Source of the DNA: Lamellibrachia satsuma
Taxonomy: Eukaryota > Annelida > Polychaeta > Sabellida > Siboglinidae
Assembly: GCA_033239005.1 (NCBI GenBank)
Contig: BSQZ01000018.1
Location: 593,001 to 657,000 of the forward strand
Length of the DNA stretch: 64,000 bases
Direction: 5' to 3'
Shown here: positions 38,341 to 50,847 of the stretch, one piece after another
How the letters are laid out: every line of letters starts with the position of its first letter
How positions within the stretch are numbered: the first letter of the stretch is position 1
The notes under the pieces: model-generated
Seen by the model: the letters and a program-made list of their open reading frames with translations, nothing else
Databases searched by the model: none
Told to the model about the DNA's origin: nothing
Made by a program: the position numbers and the translations under genes

Positions 38341-41300
38341 AGTTTCTGGGTCATATACCTTTTTATTTCACATCAATATGTTCAATACATTAAAAACTAT
38401 TGCTATTTTCATATAAATGAAATACAGTCCTCAGCATTTCGGGTCACAAGAAATGGAACCAAATTGTATAGACATCAATGCTAATTTTCAGAGATCAAAA
38501 AGTGGAATAACTTCGGAAATAATGTAGATATCAACAAAATTCCAAAAGTGTTATAAACTTTATAGGACACTCTATCCTGTGGAACCATTTAAATGATCAT
38601 CTGATCGATTTGAATTTTTTGTTGATATACCTAAGTCTGAGTCAGTGCATATTACACAACATTTGTTACAATGATTCAATTTTGAATCGATCTTTATAAC
38701 TGTTGCACTGCCCCATATCAACATACAATCCGAGTTTTATTGAGTTGCGAACCAACGTATATGGCAAGGTTGGCCCATTTTATTTCAAATAAATTAGTCT
38801 TCCCCACAATTACAACAATAAAAGTAACTCGATCAATCAATGATAAATTTTTAATTGAATTGATCAAAACCAGTTTCAATATGTAGTAATTTGTGCTCAT
38901 AAAACTAACATAGTAATGAATGTTGCTGATTAATGAAAATATTAAGTTTGGGGATATATCAATAAAATACACATCCTACTAAACTATCATTCCTCTATAA
39001 TTAGTTAATCCCAGAGACTACAAATAGCGTCTGAAGGGCACATCCTCAATAACAGCTATAACAGGCCATGTATAAAACAGATAAAGATAGAAAATAGTAT
39101 AATTGATCATCTCCATAACATTAACTCTTAGAACAACAGATGTTTCCGAACATGAATTATGCCTTCAGAAGACAACATGTGTTGACAATGACAGGTTTCT
39201 GGCATAGATAATCTTGAATGTCACCCATATTCGGCTGCACATTTCAAGCAGTTGTGGTAAACCAAGGCTCCATAAAGTAAAGTACAAACACTTCATCCAA
39301 TGGACAGGTGTCTTTTTTAAACAGTTTGACTTTTTACTGCATTTATTATAAGATGTTCTTGATTAATGATGTGGTTTTTCAGTGTAATATGACCTGGTGA
39401 CACTGACAAGTTCTGTCTGATATGTGACAATGTGACCACCCTGTCAGTTTATCACACTTTGCTGCGTGATGAGATAGTCTTGTCAGCTCTTTCATAGTTT
39501 ATCCATCTGTCAGGCTTGCTGGTCATATTCTTCTATGTTTGTATTGGTAAATTTTTTTTCTCTGATTTGAAAGTCCATTACCTCTAATGATGGGAGCAAT
39601 AGGAACCACTGCTTTTTCTGTTGATTACATCTTTCACCAAGATTACCTCCAGCACATCTTCAGTGCCCTTTCTCTATCTACCAACAGATTAGGCCCCATC
39701 TAGCTAGTGGATCAGATAATTTAAACCAGGCTCCCAACACCTGTCCCATGAAACCTAATGACTCAAGCTGGTCCAAGAGCCACCCTCAAATTTACCAACA
39801 TCATTTATATAAATAGACCCTGCACCAATGTTCTTGTGCACCCAATGAACCTAATGATACAATAGCCCAGAAACCTGAAACAGGGTTATCAAATTCCACA
39901 TGCTAAGTCCACTTAAACCAGAAAGTTTACATAAGATACACCAGGGCACTACCCCCAAAGCTCACATGACCAAGGCACATCCTGCTGCGGAAGCTAGACT
40001 GCTGAGCAGTACTCTGGAGATTTCCCTATAGGAGTGAGAACTAGTACCCAACTGAAATTCCTACCTCTGGTGTGTGCCAGCCTTCTAATTGGTGTCAGGT
40101 GCTTCGAATTATAGCCAAATGTGCCTGAGTACAGACTGGAGTAATTAGGGTTCAATCCAGGGACTGAATCCAATATTGGAAGTAAAGTGTCAATGATGGT
40201 TGATTCATACAAGTGTCCATTATATTTTCTTAAAATATTTTCAAACTTCTTATACATTTTAAAATGTTTCTGATCCTGTGAAACACACAACTGCACTGCA
40301 TGATAATCATGAAGTAAAAGTACACAGACAATATAACTGGATTATTTAGCAGAGTACATAATAATATGAAACTAATACTGCATTATGCATTTAGATGGCT
40401 ACAAAATCACTAACTGGTCCAAAATATGTGTATTTGAAGTAAACACGGTCAGAAGACAAACAGCACACTGTCAAGACACGTTCAAAATCTACAAGCTTGT
40501 CCCATCTACATTATTGCTGAAATAATAATTGATCTTGATGTCTGAACAACAACTCAAAGAATGACAAACATCTAGATTCTTGATGCAGGAAGATTGACAT
40601 TTGACAGAGGCCCTTAAGCTTAAGTACATGGCTGTCAACTGTCACTGAGGAATCTTGACACACTGGAACACACAACAGAGTCCAGTGTATGTACCCACCA
40701 TTAACCTCTGAACTAAATACTGTTTATAGTGTTCAGATCTCCATGGGTCCAACATCACCTCTTACATGTGCTACAAATCTACATGTATAATTGTGTTAAA
40801 CTATTCAGTGCTCAGTGGATATGGACACAACGACAAGACTCAAGAGAATTCATGAACAACATTACAGGTTGAAGGGAAGATAAACAAACAAAAATGGCCT
40901 AGTTATATTTCTAGAACAAAATGCTATTGTCAGAGTTGTGTGTTGATTTTTTAATAGAACTGTATAGCTCGTGTTCACTCTATCTAAAAAGTATATAGAC
41001 ATCAGCAGTGCTGAATATTCATTCAGACACACTTCTTGGAGGTTAGCAAAATTCATATGTATCCATAGAGACAAAAAATATCTATACAAAGAAGTTCTAT
41101 AATTAGCCACTGCTTGGTTCTAAACAAAAGGGTTAAACTCTCTACCACTGACACTGGGCTCCACCTTTGACCTCTGTAAGTGTGGGTATAACATGCCACT
41201 CAGTGATCATATTCCACACACACTTAGGTCGTAAATTGTATCATGTTCGAAGCAGGTGAAGCCTTCAGTCAACAGACATTTCTGACAACCTAATACACAG

Positions 41301-41403
41301 TTTACAACCTTGTCAATCTTGTGGCAGGAAACTATTCACCTCTGATCCCACCGCACACGAGCCGTCTAGCAACTCGATATACAAGCCCATTCGACGCCAT
41401 TTA

Positions 41404-41664
<261 letters not shown>

Positions 41665-41943
41665 TTAAAATCAACCCAGCAACATCGAAGCGATTCTAGT
41701 CAATCGTATATCCAAATGTAAATCCAGTGAGTGAAGTTTCGAGCGGAAATCGTATTTCACACTGAGAAATGTCGTCTGCGGACAGTGCGGTTTGGTTACG
41801 CCAGTGATTCACTGATCGGTATACGTTTACCTCAGCGTCACTGTTTATCGCGATATCTTACTCAGCGAAATCGTTTCCTGACTGTGCATGGTTAGCGACG
41901 GTAGTAGTAGTGACAATACCGTTACGACTTATCCAAGTCGCAG

Positions 41944-42123
41944 ATGTCAGGCGTAGACAGTCACTGCTCGGCGGCTGACAAAATCGTCAACAGAGTCGCT
42001 CGCTCGATGGCTCACCGTTCCAACCAACCCGGCTTCCGCACCCCCTTACGGCCAACGGTGAAACGAAATCGCACCTCAAGCGAATTAAAGTCAGGTGGCG
42101 ACTACTCTGACAAACGAGCTTGG
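41944..42123 (+). CDS. possible divergent first exon, unidentified
   Basis: A CpG-rich open stretch on the strand opposite pard3 starts MSGVDSHCSAADKIVNRVAR and continues with basic and proline residues to a weak donor-like G|GTAACG at 42123. It sits where a bidirectional promoter would place a divergent transcript. It may equally be pard3 5' untranslated sequence read on the wrong strand. No family recognised and no second exon found. Confidence 0.15.
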
Positions 42124-42530
42124 GTAACGTATTCCACAAAATGTCGATGATAAAGCGGAAAAGCACATGTGGACATTGCTATGTACAGGTTTATGACTAT
42201 GTCTATGCTCTTATGACTATGCTCGACGCAAATTGGGTCAGTGCGCACCTGAATAGAGTACTCCGCGGTGACGCGCATCGACGCCATTTATTGGTTAATT
42301 AAAGTGACTCATACCTGAGAGAAGGTGGGCAGCAGGTACCGTCATTGATGTTTCGGGCGAGGGATATCACCTACGTCCCGTTCACCCGGAAACGCGAAAA
42401 CCGCCGAAACGTATCACATATCTACATTGTATACAGTGCCGGATTCAATAAAGCTTCTAGATAGCAACGGAAATGGAAGAAATTGTAGGCCTATCTAATG
42501 TTTACCTAGGGCTAGGCCCTAGGGCTAGGC

Positions 42531-42540
42531 TCTCGCGAGA
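42531..42540. promoter_or_regulatory. TCTCGCGAGA promoter palindrome
   Basis: Exact 10-base palindrome with two CpGs, about 0.9 kb upstream of the pard3 ATG. It follows a near-palindromic stretch built from repeats of CTAGGGCTAGG. BANP binding to this motif is established in vertebrates; function here is inferred. Confidence 0.5.
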
Positions 42541-42865
42541 ACTATAATACGGTCCAGGGTTGACATTTTCTAGAATCTTTGCCTGGCTATGACACAAGGC
42601 AAAGAAGCGTTTGCCTGCCTATGACGCAAGCGTGAGACTCTTGTGTGGGGAGGCGGCATCCGGGATTTTAAACACTCACATAGTAAATATAGGCCTACAT
42701 AAACTAGAGACCCCATATAGTAGAACTGGTTGTAGTCCGCAATACTTCGCTTTTAATAACAGCCCCATGACAATTATTCCGTGGTGCAATATTTAAAACA
42801 AAAATAATAGATAAAGAAGATGTTTAAAATTGTTAACTAAAATGTTCATACGTAGCAAAAACATA

Positions 42866-42995
42866 ATGCATTGGAGTCCGCTTAACAGAATCGCGAATAA
42901 CAGAAACAGCCGTTCAACAGAATCAAATATATTGATTAGGATGGAATCATCTCCTATTTCCGCTGTATTATCGAAAAGGCACCGCTTAATAGAAT
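42866..42995. repeat. short repeats resembling pogo/Tigger ends
   Basis: Diverged repeats CGCTTAACAGAATC, CGTTCAACAGAATC and CGCTTAATAGAATC occur within 130 bp, a style seen in Tigger-type transposon termini. No transposase and no clear inverted partner. Confidence 0.25.
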
Positions 42996-43044
42996 CAAAT
43001 TGTTTTGATCCGAGCATCGCGTGTTCTTTTGTGGGCACGTGTGA

Positions 43045-43195
43045 GCTCAGCGAGTGGAGAAGACGGGGAAGAGGAAGACTGCGATTGAGATGGGAGGCCT
43101 GTGTGAAAAGATATTTGGCGGGAGTGGGAAGGGAGTGGAAAACGAGATCTAGGATAGGGGTATGGAGACGGGTAGTTGTTGCAGTGTTTGGTTGA
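43045..43195 (+). pseudogene. LINE relic, same family as 31265
   Basis: Open frame ending SEWRRRGRGRLRLRWEACVK, then RYLAGVGREWKTRSRIGVWR and RVVVAVFG. This parallels RRRRGRPR...VKRDLVGVGGE...RGEWRQLVQTA of the 31.3-kb relic. Only the last ~50 residues survive. Confidence 0.6.
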
Positions 43196-43234
43196 ATGTA
43201 TTACATTTCCCGGAAGATGTATAAGAAATTACGT

Positions 43235-44028
43235 TGGATCAATGACGGGAAGATATAAAACAAATCGATGGCCAGTATTGGATCAATGACGGGAAGAGAT
43301 AAAACAAATCGATGACCAGTATTGGATCAATGACGGGAAGAGATAAAACAAATCGATGACCAGTATTGCATCAATGACGGGAAGAGATAAAACAAATCGA
43401 TGACCAGTATTGCATCAATGACGGGAAGAGATAAAACAAATCGATGACCAGTATTGGATCAATGACGGGAAGAGATAAAACAACTCGATGACCAGTATTG
43501 GATCAATGACGGGAAGAGATAAAACAAATCGATGACCAGTATTGGATCAATGACGGGAAGAGATAAAACAAATCGATGACCAGTATTGGATCAATGACGG
43601 GAAGAGATAAAACAAATCGATGACCAGTATTGGATCAATGACGGGAAGAGATAAAACAAATCGATGACCAGTATTGGATCAATGACGGGAAGAGGTAAAA
43701 CAAATCGATGACCAGTATTGCATCAATGACGGGAAGAGATAAAACAAATCGATGACCAGTATTGGATCAATGACGGGAAGAGATAAAACAAATCGATGAC
43801 CAGTATTGGATCAGTGACGGGAAGAGATAAAACAAATCGATGACCAGTATTGCATCAGTGACGGGAAGAGATAAAACAAATCGATGACCAGTATTGGATC
43901 AGTGACGGGAAGAGATAAAACAAATCGATGACCAGTATTGGATCAGTGACGGGAAGAGATCAAACAAATCGATGACCAGTATTGGATCAATGACGGGAAG
44001 AGATAAAACAAATCGATGACCAGTATTG
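43235..44028 (+). repeat. 44-bp minisatellite, 18 copies
   Basis: Units contain ATCAATGACGGGAAGAGATA and AAACAAATCGATGACCAGTA. GGATC/GCATC and AATGAC/AGTGAC variants are ordered along the array. Confidence 0.95.
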
Positions 44029-44125
44029 ACGTCAGCCTCAACCCGGACTTCAGAGACAAAGAGGAGAACAACAACACAGCCATCGTTGTGTGACAGTCGA
44101 GGATGGTTTGTCCTTTGTGGTTGTT

Positions 44126-44190
44126 TACGTAGGGGTTTTGTGTGTAGGGGTTTCGTGTGTAGGGGTTTCGTGTGTAGGGGTTTTGTGTGT
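44126..44190 (+). repeat. 15-bp repeat, about 4 copies
   Basis: Unit GTGTAGGGGTTTCGT, just right of the 44-bp array. Confidence 0.85.
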
Positions 44191-45179
44191 GATGGTTTTG
44201 TGTGCGGTAGTTGTGCTGTGGGGCTCTGGTGACTCGCCATGTGTAGGTCTACCCTTGAAGCATCCGAGCTCACCTTAAAATTAATTGCGGTTCGTCTACA
44301 CCTTGTGGCGAATTGAAAGCAGGATGTGGTTTCCGAATGTTATTCCAAGCTTCTTGCAGTGCTTGTCTTGGCAAGGAAGTTTTCAACGCAATGCACACAT
44401 TTGTCATGCATTGAACAACACCACAGGTGTACACTGTGTCTATTGGATGAGACACTAAAGGCCATAGATCCTTCTACGTCGTGTCTTTGCCACGGGAAGT
44501 CAGATATCCCACATAAGGGGTGGATCTGTAAGCAGTAGTGGACTCGCTAACTGTAGAGAAGGAACACTGAAAATAAACCAATCGACAGGATATTCAGTTG
44601 AGGTTTGCAGGTTACGCAACAGATTGGCCAAGCACCTTTGATAAAATCGCCCACTATATTGTCATCCAACGCAATAAACTCAAGGTGTGGACGGATCACT
44701 ATATGTTTTTATACTGACGACAGTGCTGACGTTTTTATTGCTGCACGCAAATGTGTATTTTGAATCTTTCTAAAGTCGGATATGTTAATATTTATTCGTT
44801 CATCAATCTGCTGATAAAATTCGTATCTTTGTCTTTAAAAATCCAGGAAGCCAGCACATCGCCAAAAGGGTACCATCTAAAAATCACAGGCAATTCATTC
44901 GTCCATCGCGAACTCGGAAGTAAACTTGTGATCTGTCCCCAAATGACAAGTGGACAAGGAAGCCACCGACTTATCGAGAGTCTAAAAATTGTGCATTAAC
45001 GTGTCATATATTTGTAAATAATTATTTTGCAGTTAAAAATATTTACACTGCAAACATTGTATTTCTTGATTCAATATAATAAGTTGTTCCATTCACTTAT
45101 TGTCAACTAATAGAACATGTTCAGCAGGTAAATGATCAACGTACAAGAACTGAACCAACATTGACAGTTTTGCACCTGC

Positions 45180-45490
45180 GGGAGGACGAAGTAAAAAAAA
45201 AGGATTTAACAGGGCTGCCATACAGAGCTAGAAGGTCCATACGGCAAATGGATACATTTGTTTCTTCTACGTAGTCAGATATATGTCAATGTTATTTTAA
45301 ACATATTCACACTGCTAGCATTAGCAGAATCCTCAATTGCTTTCCATTCATTTATCACCCTCTGTGTGAATGAGTACTTTCTCATATCCAACCGACACTG
45401 TTCCTTAACTAATACTGCTTTGTGCCCTCTGATTCTACCTGCCCTCTTTAAGCGTGATGAAAATATTTCTATCAACATCGTCACAAACAT
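45180..45490 (-). pseudogene. CR1/Jockey-type LINE RT 3' relic
   Basis: Minus-strand frame reads RIRGHKAVLVKEQCRLDMRK, then YSFTQRVINEWKAIEDSANA and SSVNMFK. This is the typical carboxy end of CR1-like RTs (RGHxxKLxKxxxRxDxRKxxFxxRVxNxWNxLP...NxFK). It is short and closed by stops. Confidence 0.75.
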
Positions 45491-45514
45491 TCAGTGTTTT
45501 AAAGCTTCTATTTT

Positions 45515-45650
45515 GGTCTTTGGGGCATGTCCTTAACATGCCGCCAACAAGAACGCCAAAGCAGTCGTGGCACTGGAAACTATTTGGAAAGAGAAAAAGA
45601 GGACGCTCAAACAAAAACGTACCAACGAACGAGGGGCACAGGGAGTGAGT
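45515..45650 (+). pseudogene. LINE RT C-terminal relic, second family, opposite strand
   Basis: Plus-strand frame reads GHVLNMPPTRTPKQSWHWKL, then FGKRKRGRSNKN, matching the common GHVLRMPxxRxPKxALxWxPxGKRKRGRPKxTW ending of LINE RTs. It abuts the minus-strand CR1-like relic, so one element has landed beside or inside the other. Confidence 0.7.
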
Positions 45651-46083
45651 GAGTAAGTAAGTTAGTCTCCCGGTCTCTAGTGTTGCCAAACCACAATAGA
45701 AGCAAACTGTGGACAGTTTACGGGAGAGTGTATGGTTTTGGTACTGACTGCGTGTGATTGCCGCTGGCTGAACGATGGGGCGTAGTTGGCAGGTCTTCTT
45801 CCTTTGTTCTCAGCTTCCTTTTTATATTGCTTTTTGTGGTAATTGTAACAACAACGTCAACGCTACCACAGTTCTGGAATTCTTTACTAGAAGGACCTAC
45901 ATGCACATTACGGTATTGAACGCACTGCATGAACCGCAAAAATGGCTTGGAAGTGCTACACACTAAAATGTTTTAACTTTAAGAGGTACGATTGATTTCA
46001 AAATACAAGAATGTAGGGTAGTGGCATGGTAAAGAACCTGAAGCAAGCCACGACAACTTTAGACGGGAGAAGAACATAACATA

Positions 46084-46222
46084 TGTCGTCGGAACGGCGA
46101 CGGCGGCTGGCAGAACAGCTGGAGAAAGACATCGACTTCAAAAAAGATTTGGGCTGAGACGCCAAGAACAGGACACGTCAGTTGAAGAAGAAGACCTATA
46201 CACCATGATGAGAAACATTTGA
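46084..46222 (+). other. small unidentified reading frame with a frameshift
   Basis: Begins ATG, reads MSSERRRRLAEQLEKDIDFK then KDLG and stops. In the next frame the sequence continues naturally as RFGLRRQEQDTSVEEEDLYT, MMRNI, stop. The switch point is a run of six A. Composition (Arg-rich, then helical, then acidic) looks protein-like, but the family is not recognised. Confidence 0.3.
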
Positions 46223-46403
46223 TGAAACCATAATTTGATGCTTCTTCGATATATCAAAAACGAATCAATACATAATGAAATTAAAGACATGGCATGTTTC
46301 GGTGAGAACACTTTATTCTCGATCATAATTCGAGGTAACACTACCCCTTCTTCACCACAAAAAAATGCATTATTCTTAATAGGTTTTTGCTTCCATCCAA
46401 CAT

Positions 46404-46965
46404 TGTTCCTGTAGATGCAACAATGCTGGTTGCACTTAACCATCAAATGTTCCTGTACTCGATGAGACAATGCTGGTTGCACCGAACCATCAAGTGTTCC
46501 TGTACTCGATGAGACAATGCTGGTTGCACCGAACCATCAAGTGTTCCTGTACTCGATGAGACAATGCTGGTTGCACCGAACCATCAAGTGTTCCTGTACT
46601 CGATGAGACAATGCTGGTTGCACCGAACCATCAAGTGTTCCTGTACTCGATGAGACAATGCTGGTTGCACCGAACCATCAAGTGTTCCTGTACTCGATGA
46701 GACAATGCTGGTTGCACCGAACCATCAAGTGTTCCTGTACTCGATGAGACAATGCTGGTTGCACCGAACCATCAAGTGTTCCTGTAATCGATGAGACAAT
46801 GCTCATTGCACTGAACCATCAAGTGTTCCTGTACTCGATGAGACAATGCTGGTTGCACTGAACCATCAAGTGTTCCTGTACTCGATGAGACAATGCTGGT
46901 TGCACTGAACCATCAAGTGTTCCTGTACTCGATGAGACAATGCTGGTTGCACCGAACCATCAAGG
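46404..46965 (+). repeat. 47-bp minisatellite, about 12 copies
   Basis: Units contain ATGAGACAATGCTGGTTGCA and ACCATCAAGTGTTCCTGTAC; one internal copy carries the variant CTCATTGCACTG. Confidence 0.95.
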
Positions 46966-47055
46966 GCTACACAGTACGATTGCCAATATTGCACTTATAA
47001 AATTGGTTATATTGCTTTGTGATGCTCATTAAAAAAATAGTCTAAAGACCTCGAC

Positions 47056-47498
47056 ATAGGCCCGTTCACACGAGCGATTGCTCGGACGACACGACATGCC
47101 CCCTTTAGCTTAATTTTTTTCCTGAATGTTTTCTTAGCGACGTTACTTTTGTGGGGCGCGATAGCATACCGGTTAGAATAGCCTTCGCGCAGCAATTGCA
47201 GCGTGGCTGAATACATCCCAAAGAAGTTGAGATGGCCTTGGAATGAACAGGTCTGCCAGGGGGTGAAGTGTAAAGCGCTTTGAGCAGTCCTATGGACCGG
47301 ATACCGCGCTATATAAGAACGTACCTCTACTTTACTTGGTAGCATGGGTGACTATGCATGCCACCCTTTCATCCCCCTTTTGCGAGATCCTACACACGCC
47401 ACCGATACATCGTTTCTTGAAAGCAACAAGAAATGATGCGGCCAATTGATTGAGCGACATTGTGTCGCCCGACCAATCGGTCGTGTGAACGGGCCTAT
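47056..47498. mobile_element. TIR-bounded non-autonomous DNA element with SINE insert
   Basis: The left end ATAGGCCCGTTCACACGA and the reverse complement of the right end are identical over 18 bases and stay similar for about 40 (CGATTG, CTCGG and GCGACAC-like blocks). No transposase is seen. A SINE (47150-47337) sits inside and accounts for much of the length, so the original element was about 250 bp. Confidence 0.75.
47150..47337 (+). mobile_element. tRNA-derived SINE, plus orientation
   Basis: Head contains TAGCATACCGG at 47162-47172, an exact fit to the pol III A-box consensus TRGYNNANNGG. The body carries AACAGGTCTGCCAGGGGGTG, and the tail has GCGCTTTGAGCAGTCCTATG and CTATATAAGAACGTACCT. 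It is the only near-full copy in this orientation and is nested in the TIR element. Confidence 0.75.
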
Positions 47499-47999
47499 GG
47501 AATGAACAATTATATGTAAATTAATATATTCTATTTCAGGTCTGCGTGTTCACAATTCCCTTCCTGAGCAAATAACCCTAAGTCCATATCGCCTATCGTC
47601 GCTCTTTGGTGCATGACGGAAAAGCTCAACCGGTGTTTACTGTGTGATTTATTTCCTCAACACATGCGGTAGCGACGCCTAGTGGTATTATTGACAAGTC
47701 TGTTTTCGTTCTATTCTAAGTTCTACGTCAGTACGTGTTATTTACAGAGCACACTGGCAGTGTTCAGTGGTGTATTGTATTTAGGATCTCGGAAGGGGGG
47801 GGTGGGCAGATGGGGGCCAAGCTTAGTTTCCATGCTACCATGTATTGGCTCAACAGATTATTCATGGAAAAGTCATATCCCTAAACCAATAACGAACTCA
47901 CACACCACCGCCCAGAGAAAGTGTCCACAGCTACTACCAGACCTTCACCCGCGTCGTAGCACACAAACAGCCATACTTCTCTAGCGCCTCAAACTGATG

Positions 48000-48370
48000 A
48001 ATACAAAAATCAGTCGAAACACTCGGAAAGAGCCCTGAAGCTATTGTTGCCACTGTACAATTCATATATCCTTTAACGAAAGTATGGGGGGGGGGTATAC
48101 TGACATACAGACCTACGCAAATGCAACATGATTTAACAAATACAGATCCGAGCCGGCGCTACGCCACCCAGTGTCCTGTATCAGTGCCCCCAGCTCGACA
48201 ATACGAACAGGTAGAACCGCTTCAATTCGGATGTCATAGCTCTGGCCAACCGTCGTCTCCAATGCGGCACATGTTGTCCCCGATGTGGTCATCAAGTCTT
48301 TGAATAACTAATTTTTTCTCGAAGCAAGAATTAATGGTACCTTCAGGTGTGCTAGTAGTAATTCCAAGTA
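48000..48370. other. intergenic sequence, unassigned
   Basis: GC-richer than average, with overlapping 60-80-codon ORFs on both strands but no recognised motif. The stretches 44191-45179, 45651-46083, 47499-48000 and 49251-50623 are also unassigned. Confidence 0.4.
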
Positions 48371-49250
48371 CAGTACCCCCGACAGACACCCCCCTAGCTA
48401 GGGTGATAGTAGAACTACAGTACCCCTGACAGATCGACCTGTTGAAACGTAGATTGGTCAGTTTATCCCGCGTCAAGTGTCAAGTATGGACGTACGCTGA
48501 ATCATGTGTACATAATCCCACTTTCTATTTTGGTCGACGTGTTTCTGGTAACTTCAACGGACGCTCCCCGAAATGCTCATTATTAGCCCCCGTCCAGCGA
48601 TGACGGGTCCATTACCAGTTAAAGCGAAACAAAAGACATAGTTTTGGGGCTATGCACCTAAAAGATACAACTAAAATCAAGAATGTCACGCCAGTGGTTT
48701 ACTAAGAATGTGTTCTTCAAAGGTCATTTCACCAATAAAAGCATGCACGGTTCTGTGAAATCGGGGTAACCAAGACTACTACGTATTAAGGGAGGCTGGC
48801 ATACACAGAACCAACGCAAAGTGTCAAACAAACGTATTATTTTGCCAGAAAGAGGACACGTTTAGTAAACAAAAGCCAAAATATATTGCATAAGTTGAGC
48901 TTGGAGGCACATATCATGGCCATATCGCGGCTCATGAAATTAAAACGTTGTGTGTTCAACAAGGTTTTCCTAGTAAACACTGGCATGATATTCTTAATTA
49001 TAGTTACGTTTTTTACGTTGTGTTTTATTATCTAATAGGTGCATAAGACTAAGACTTTTGTTTCGCCTTGAAGTTAAGTTCCTGTGGCGAGCCCAGTACA
49101 TCTGAGCGAACAATATTATTTGTTAACACAGCAACTGAAAAATCAGCGTTTCGGCAGGTCGATCTGCCAGGGGTTCAGAAACCCCTGGCGGCGAGGGTAG
49201 ATCTGCTAGGGGTACTGATGTAGTCTGAAACCTGCCAGAGGTACTGCCGT
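48371..49250. mobile_element. foldback-like element with repetitive inverted ends
   Basis: The left block 48421-48449 is an inverted match (about 25 of 29 bases) to the right block 49147-49175; both contain CAGGTCGATCTG or its complement next to CAGGGGT. Outside them, each end repeats diverged copies of CAGTACCCCTGACAGAT (left from 48371; right to about 49250). The right end also holds a perfect 9-bp hairpin, CCAGGGGTT/AACCCCTGG, at 49167-49188. No transposase seen. Confidence 0.5.
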
Positions 49251-50623
49251 ATTCAGAAACCCCTGGCGGCGTGGATGCTTTCAGTTTACAATAGTCCACC
49301 TGGCTGAAAATTGCAGCAGACATTCAGAAAGCCCAACACGCATCTTTCTTCGAAATAAGTTTCGCACCTAGCAGACTACCTTGAAACCAACTAAAGAAAG
49401 AGCTGCCATCTATCGGGGCCTAGTATAGACCTTTTACTCACAATTACCTGAACGTCTTCATACATAATCAGTTCGTTCTATTCTGCTGTACACAAGATAT
49501 ATACTTTCAAGAAATCTGTTAGATTCACTCTGTTTTGGTTGGAATACTTTGAAATGGTGACCTGTCAACCTGGTTCTGATGGATTAGATGATAGCTGTAC
49601 CAAATTGCAATCTACAGGTTACCATTTGAAATAATTATCCATAGTCACTATTATAATAAAGAAGATAAAACTAGAGGACATGAATTAGTTTTAGTGGAGG
49701 AACAGTGTAGACTGGACATCAGAAATTATTTATTCTAACAGAGTACGATAAATGAATGAAACAACTAATTTACCCATTGTGTAAATGCTAGCAGCATGAA
49801 TGTGTTTAAAAACAAAACTGACAACCATCTCAGAAGGACAGGTTACCCACAAATGAATAATTGTGGGACTCCTGGCTTCCTTGTCCACTTGCCATCTGGG
49901 TTTTTTGCTTTGGAAGGCAGTCTTGTTAAATCTTGTTAAATAATCATTACACAATAGTTATCAAACAAAAACTACCTGAAATGTTTATTGTGGATTTATT
50001 TACTTATCGTTGGAAACATGAAAATGTAACTCATGTTGATCATGATAGCCATACATTCAATTGTTGCAAACATATCAAATGTTCGCAAACACATACACAC
50101 AATAATTTGCTTTCCATACAGCCTTCTGTATGCCTCCGAATGAAGACAAATAATTCCGTGACAGTACAATAAGACAAAGCTGCCTTTGTATACCAAATAG
50201 TTCAATGTTTTCTACACAATATAACAATACACCCTGTACATTGCAAGACAACTAATATTACACCAATACATCCCACAGCTATGCATTTGTTAATAATCCA
50301 TATCCATGTCATGATAATAATTAGTAATGATTAAATGATTAAAACACATTAACAGTGTACGTATAGAATTGGCAAGAAACATACATTCCACACCAGTGCA
50401 GAATTACCAAAAAGATACTTGCTTGATAATTGGCTTACATTCCTAGTAGTATAATATTCCCGATTAGTTCTCACAAGTCTCTTCACAGCAGACCAATTTG
50501 CATAAGCGATTGTTTCCTAAATTTTTCACACAACATGGTGTTGTGTGATAGTGTGTGCAAGAATTGGCCAAGAGTTCAACAAGTCAACAAATTTGTCATA
50601 GAGCATTGGGAATGGTTCTATAT

Positions 50624-50812
50624 GATCTGAAGCAGTGGCCAATCAGAACCCACCTTTCATCAAAGTGGGAGTGGCAACAATCAAGATCTGAAGCAGTGGC
50701 CAATCAGAACCCACCTTTCATCAAAGTGGGAGTGGCAACAATCAAGATCTGAAGCAGTGGCCAATCAGAACCCACCTTTCATCAAAGTGGGAGTGGCAAC
50801 AATCAAGATCTA
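50624..50812 (+). repeat. 61-bp tandem repeat, 3 copies
   Basis: Units contain AGCAGTGGCCAATCAGAACC and AAAGTGGGAGTGGCAACAAT; copies are essentially identical, and each carries a CCAAT motif. Confidence 0.95.
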
Positions 50813-50847
50813 GGTTGGAGTGTCTAGACATTTCATTTAAATGCACA

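Noticed and set aside
40130..40160. tRNA gene, from GGTTCAATCC resembling a B box
   Set aside because: No cloverleaf, no acceptable A box at the right distance and no anticodon arm.
44270..44455. Minus-strand exon ending at AAG|GTGAGC
   Set aside because: Donor is good, but the encoded residues match nothing known and no partner exon was found.
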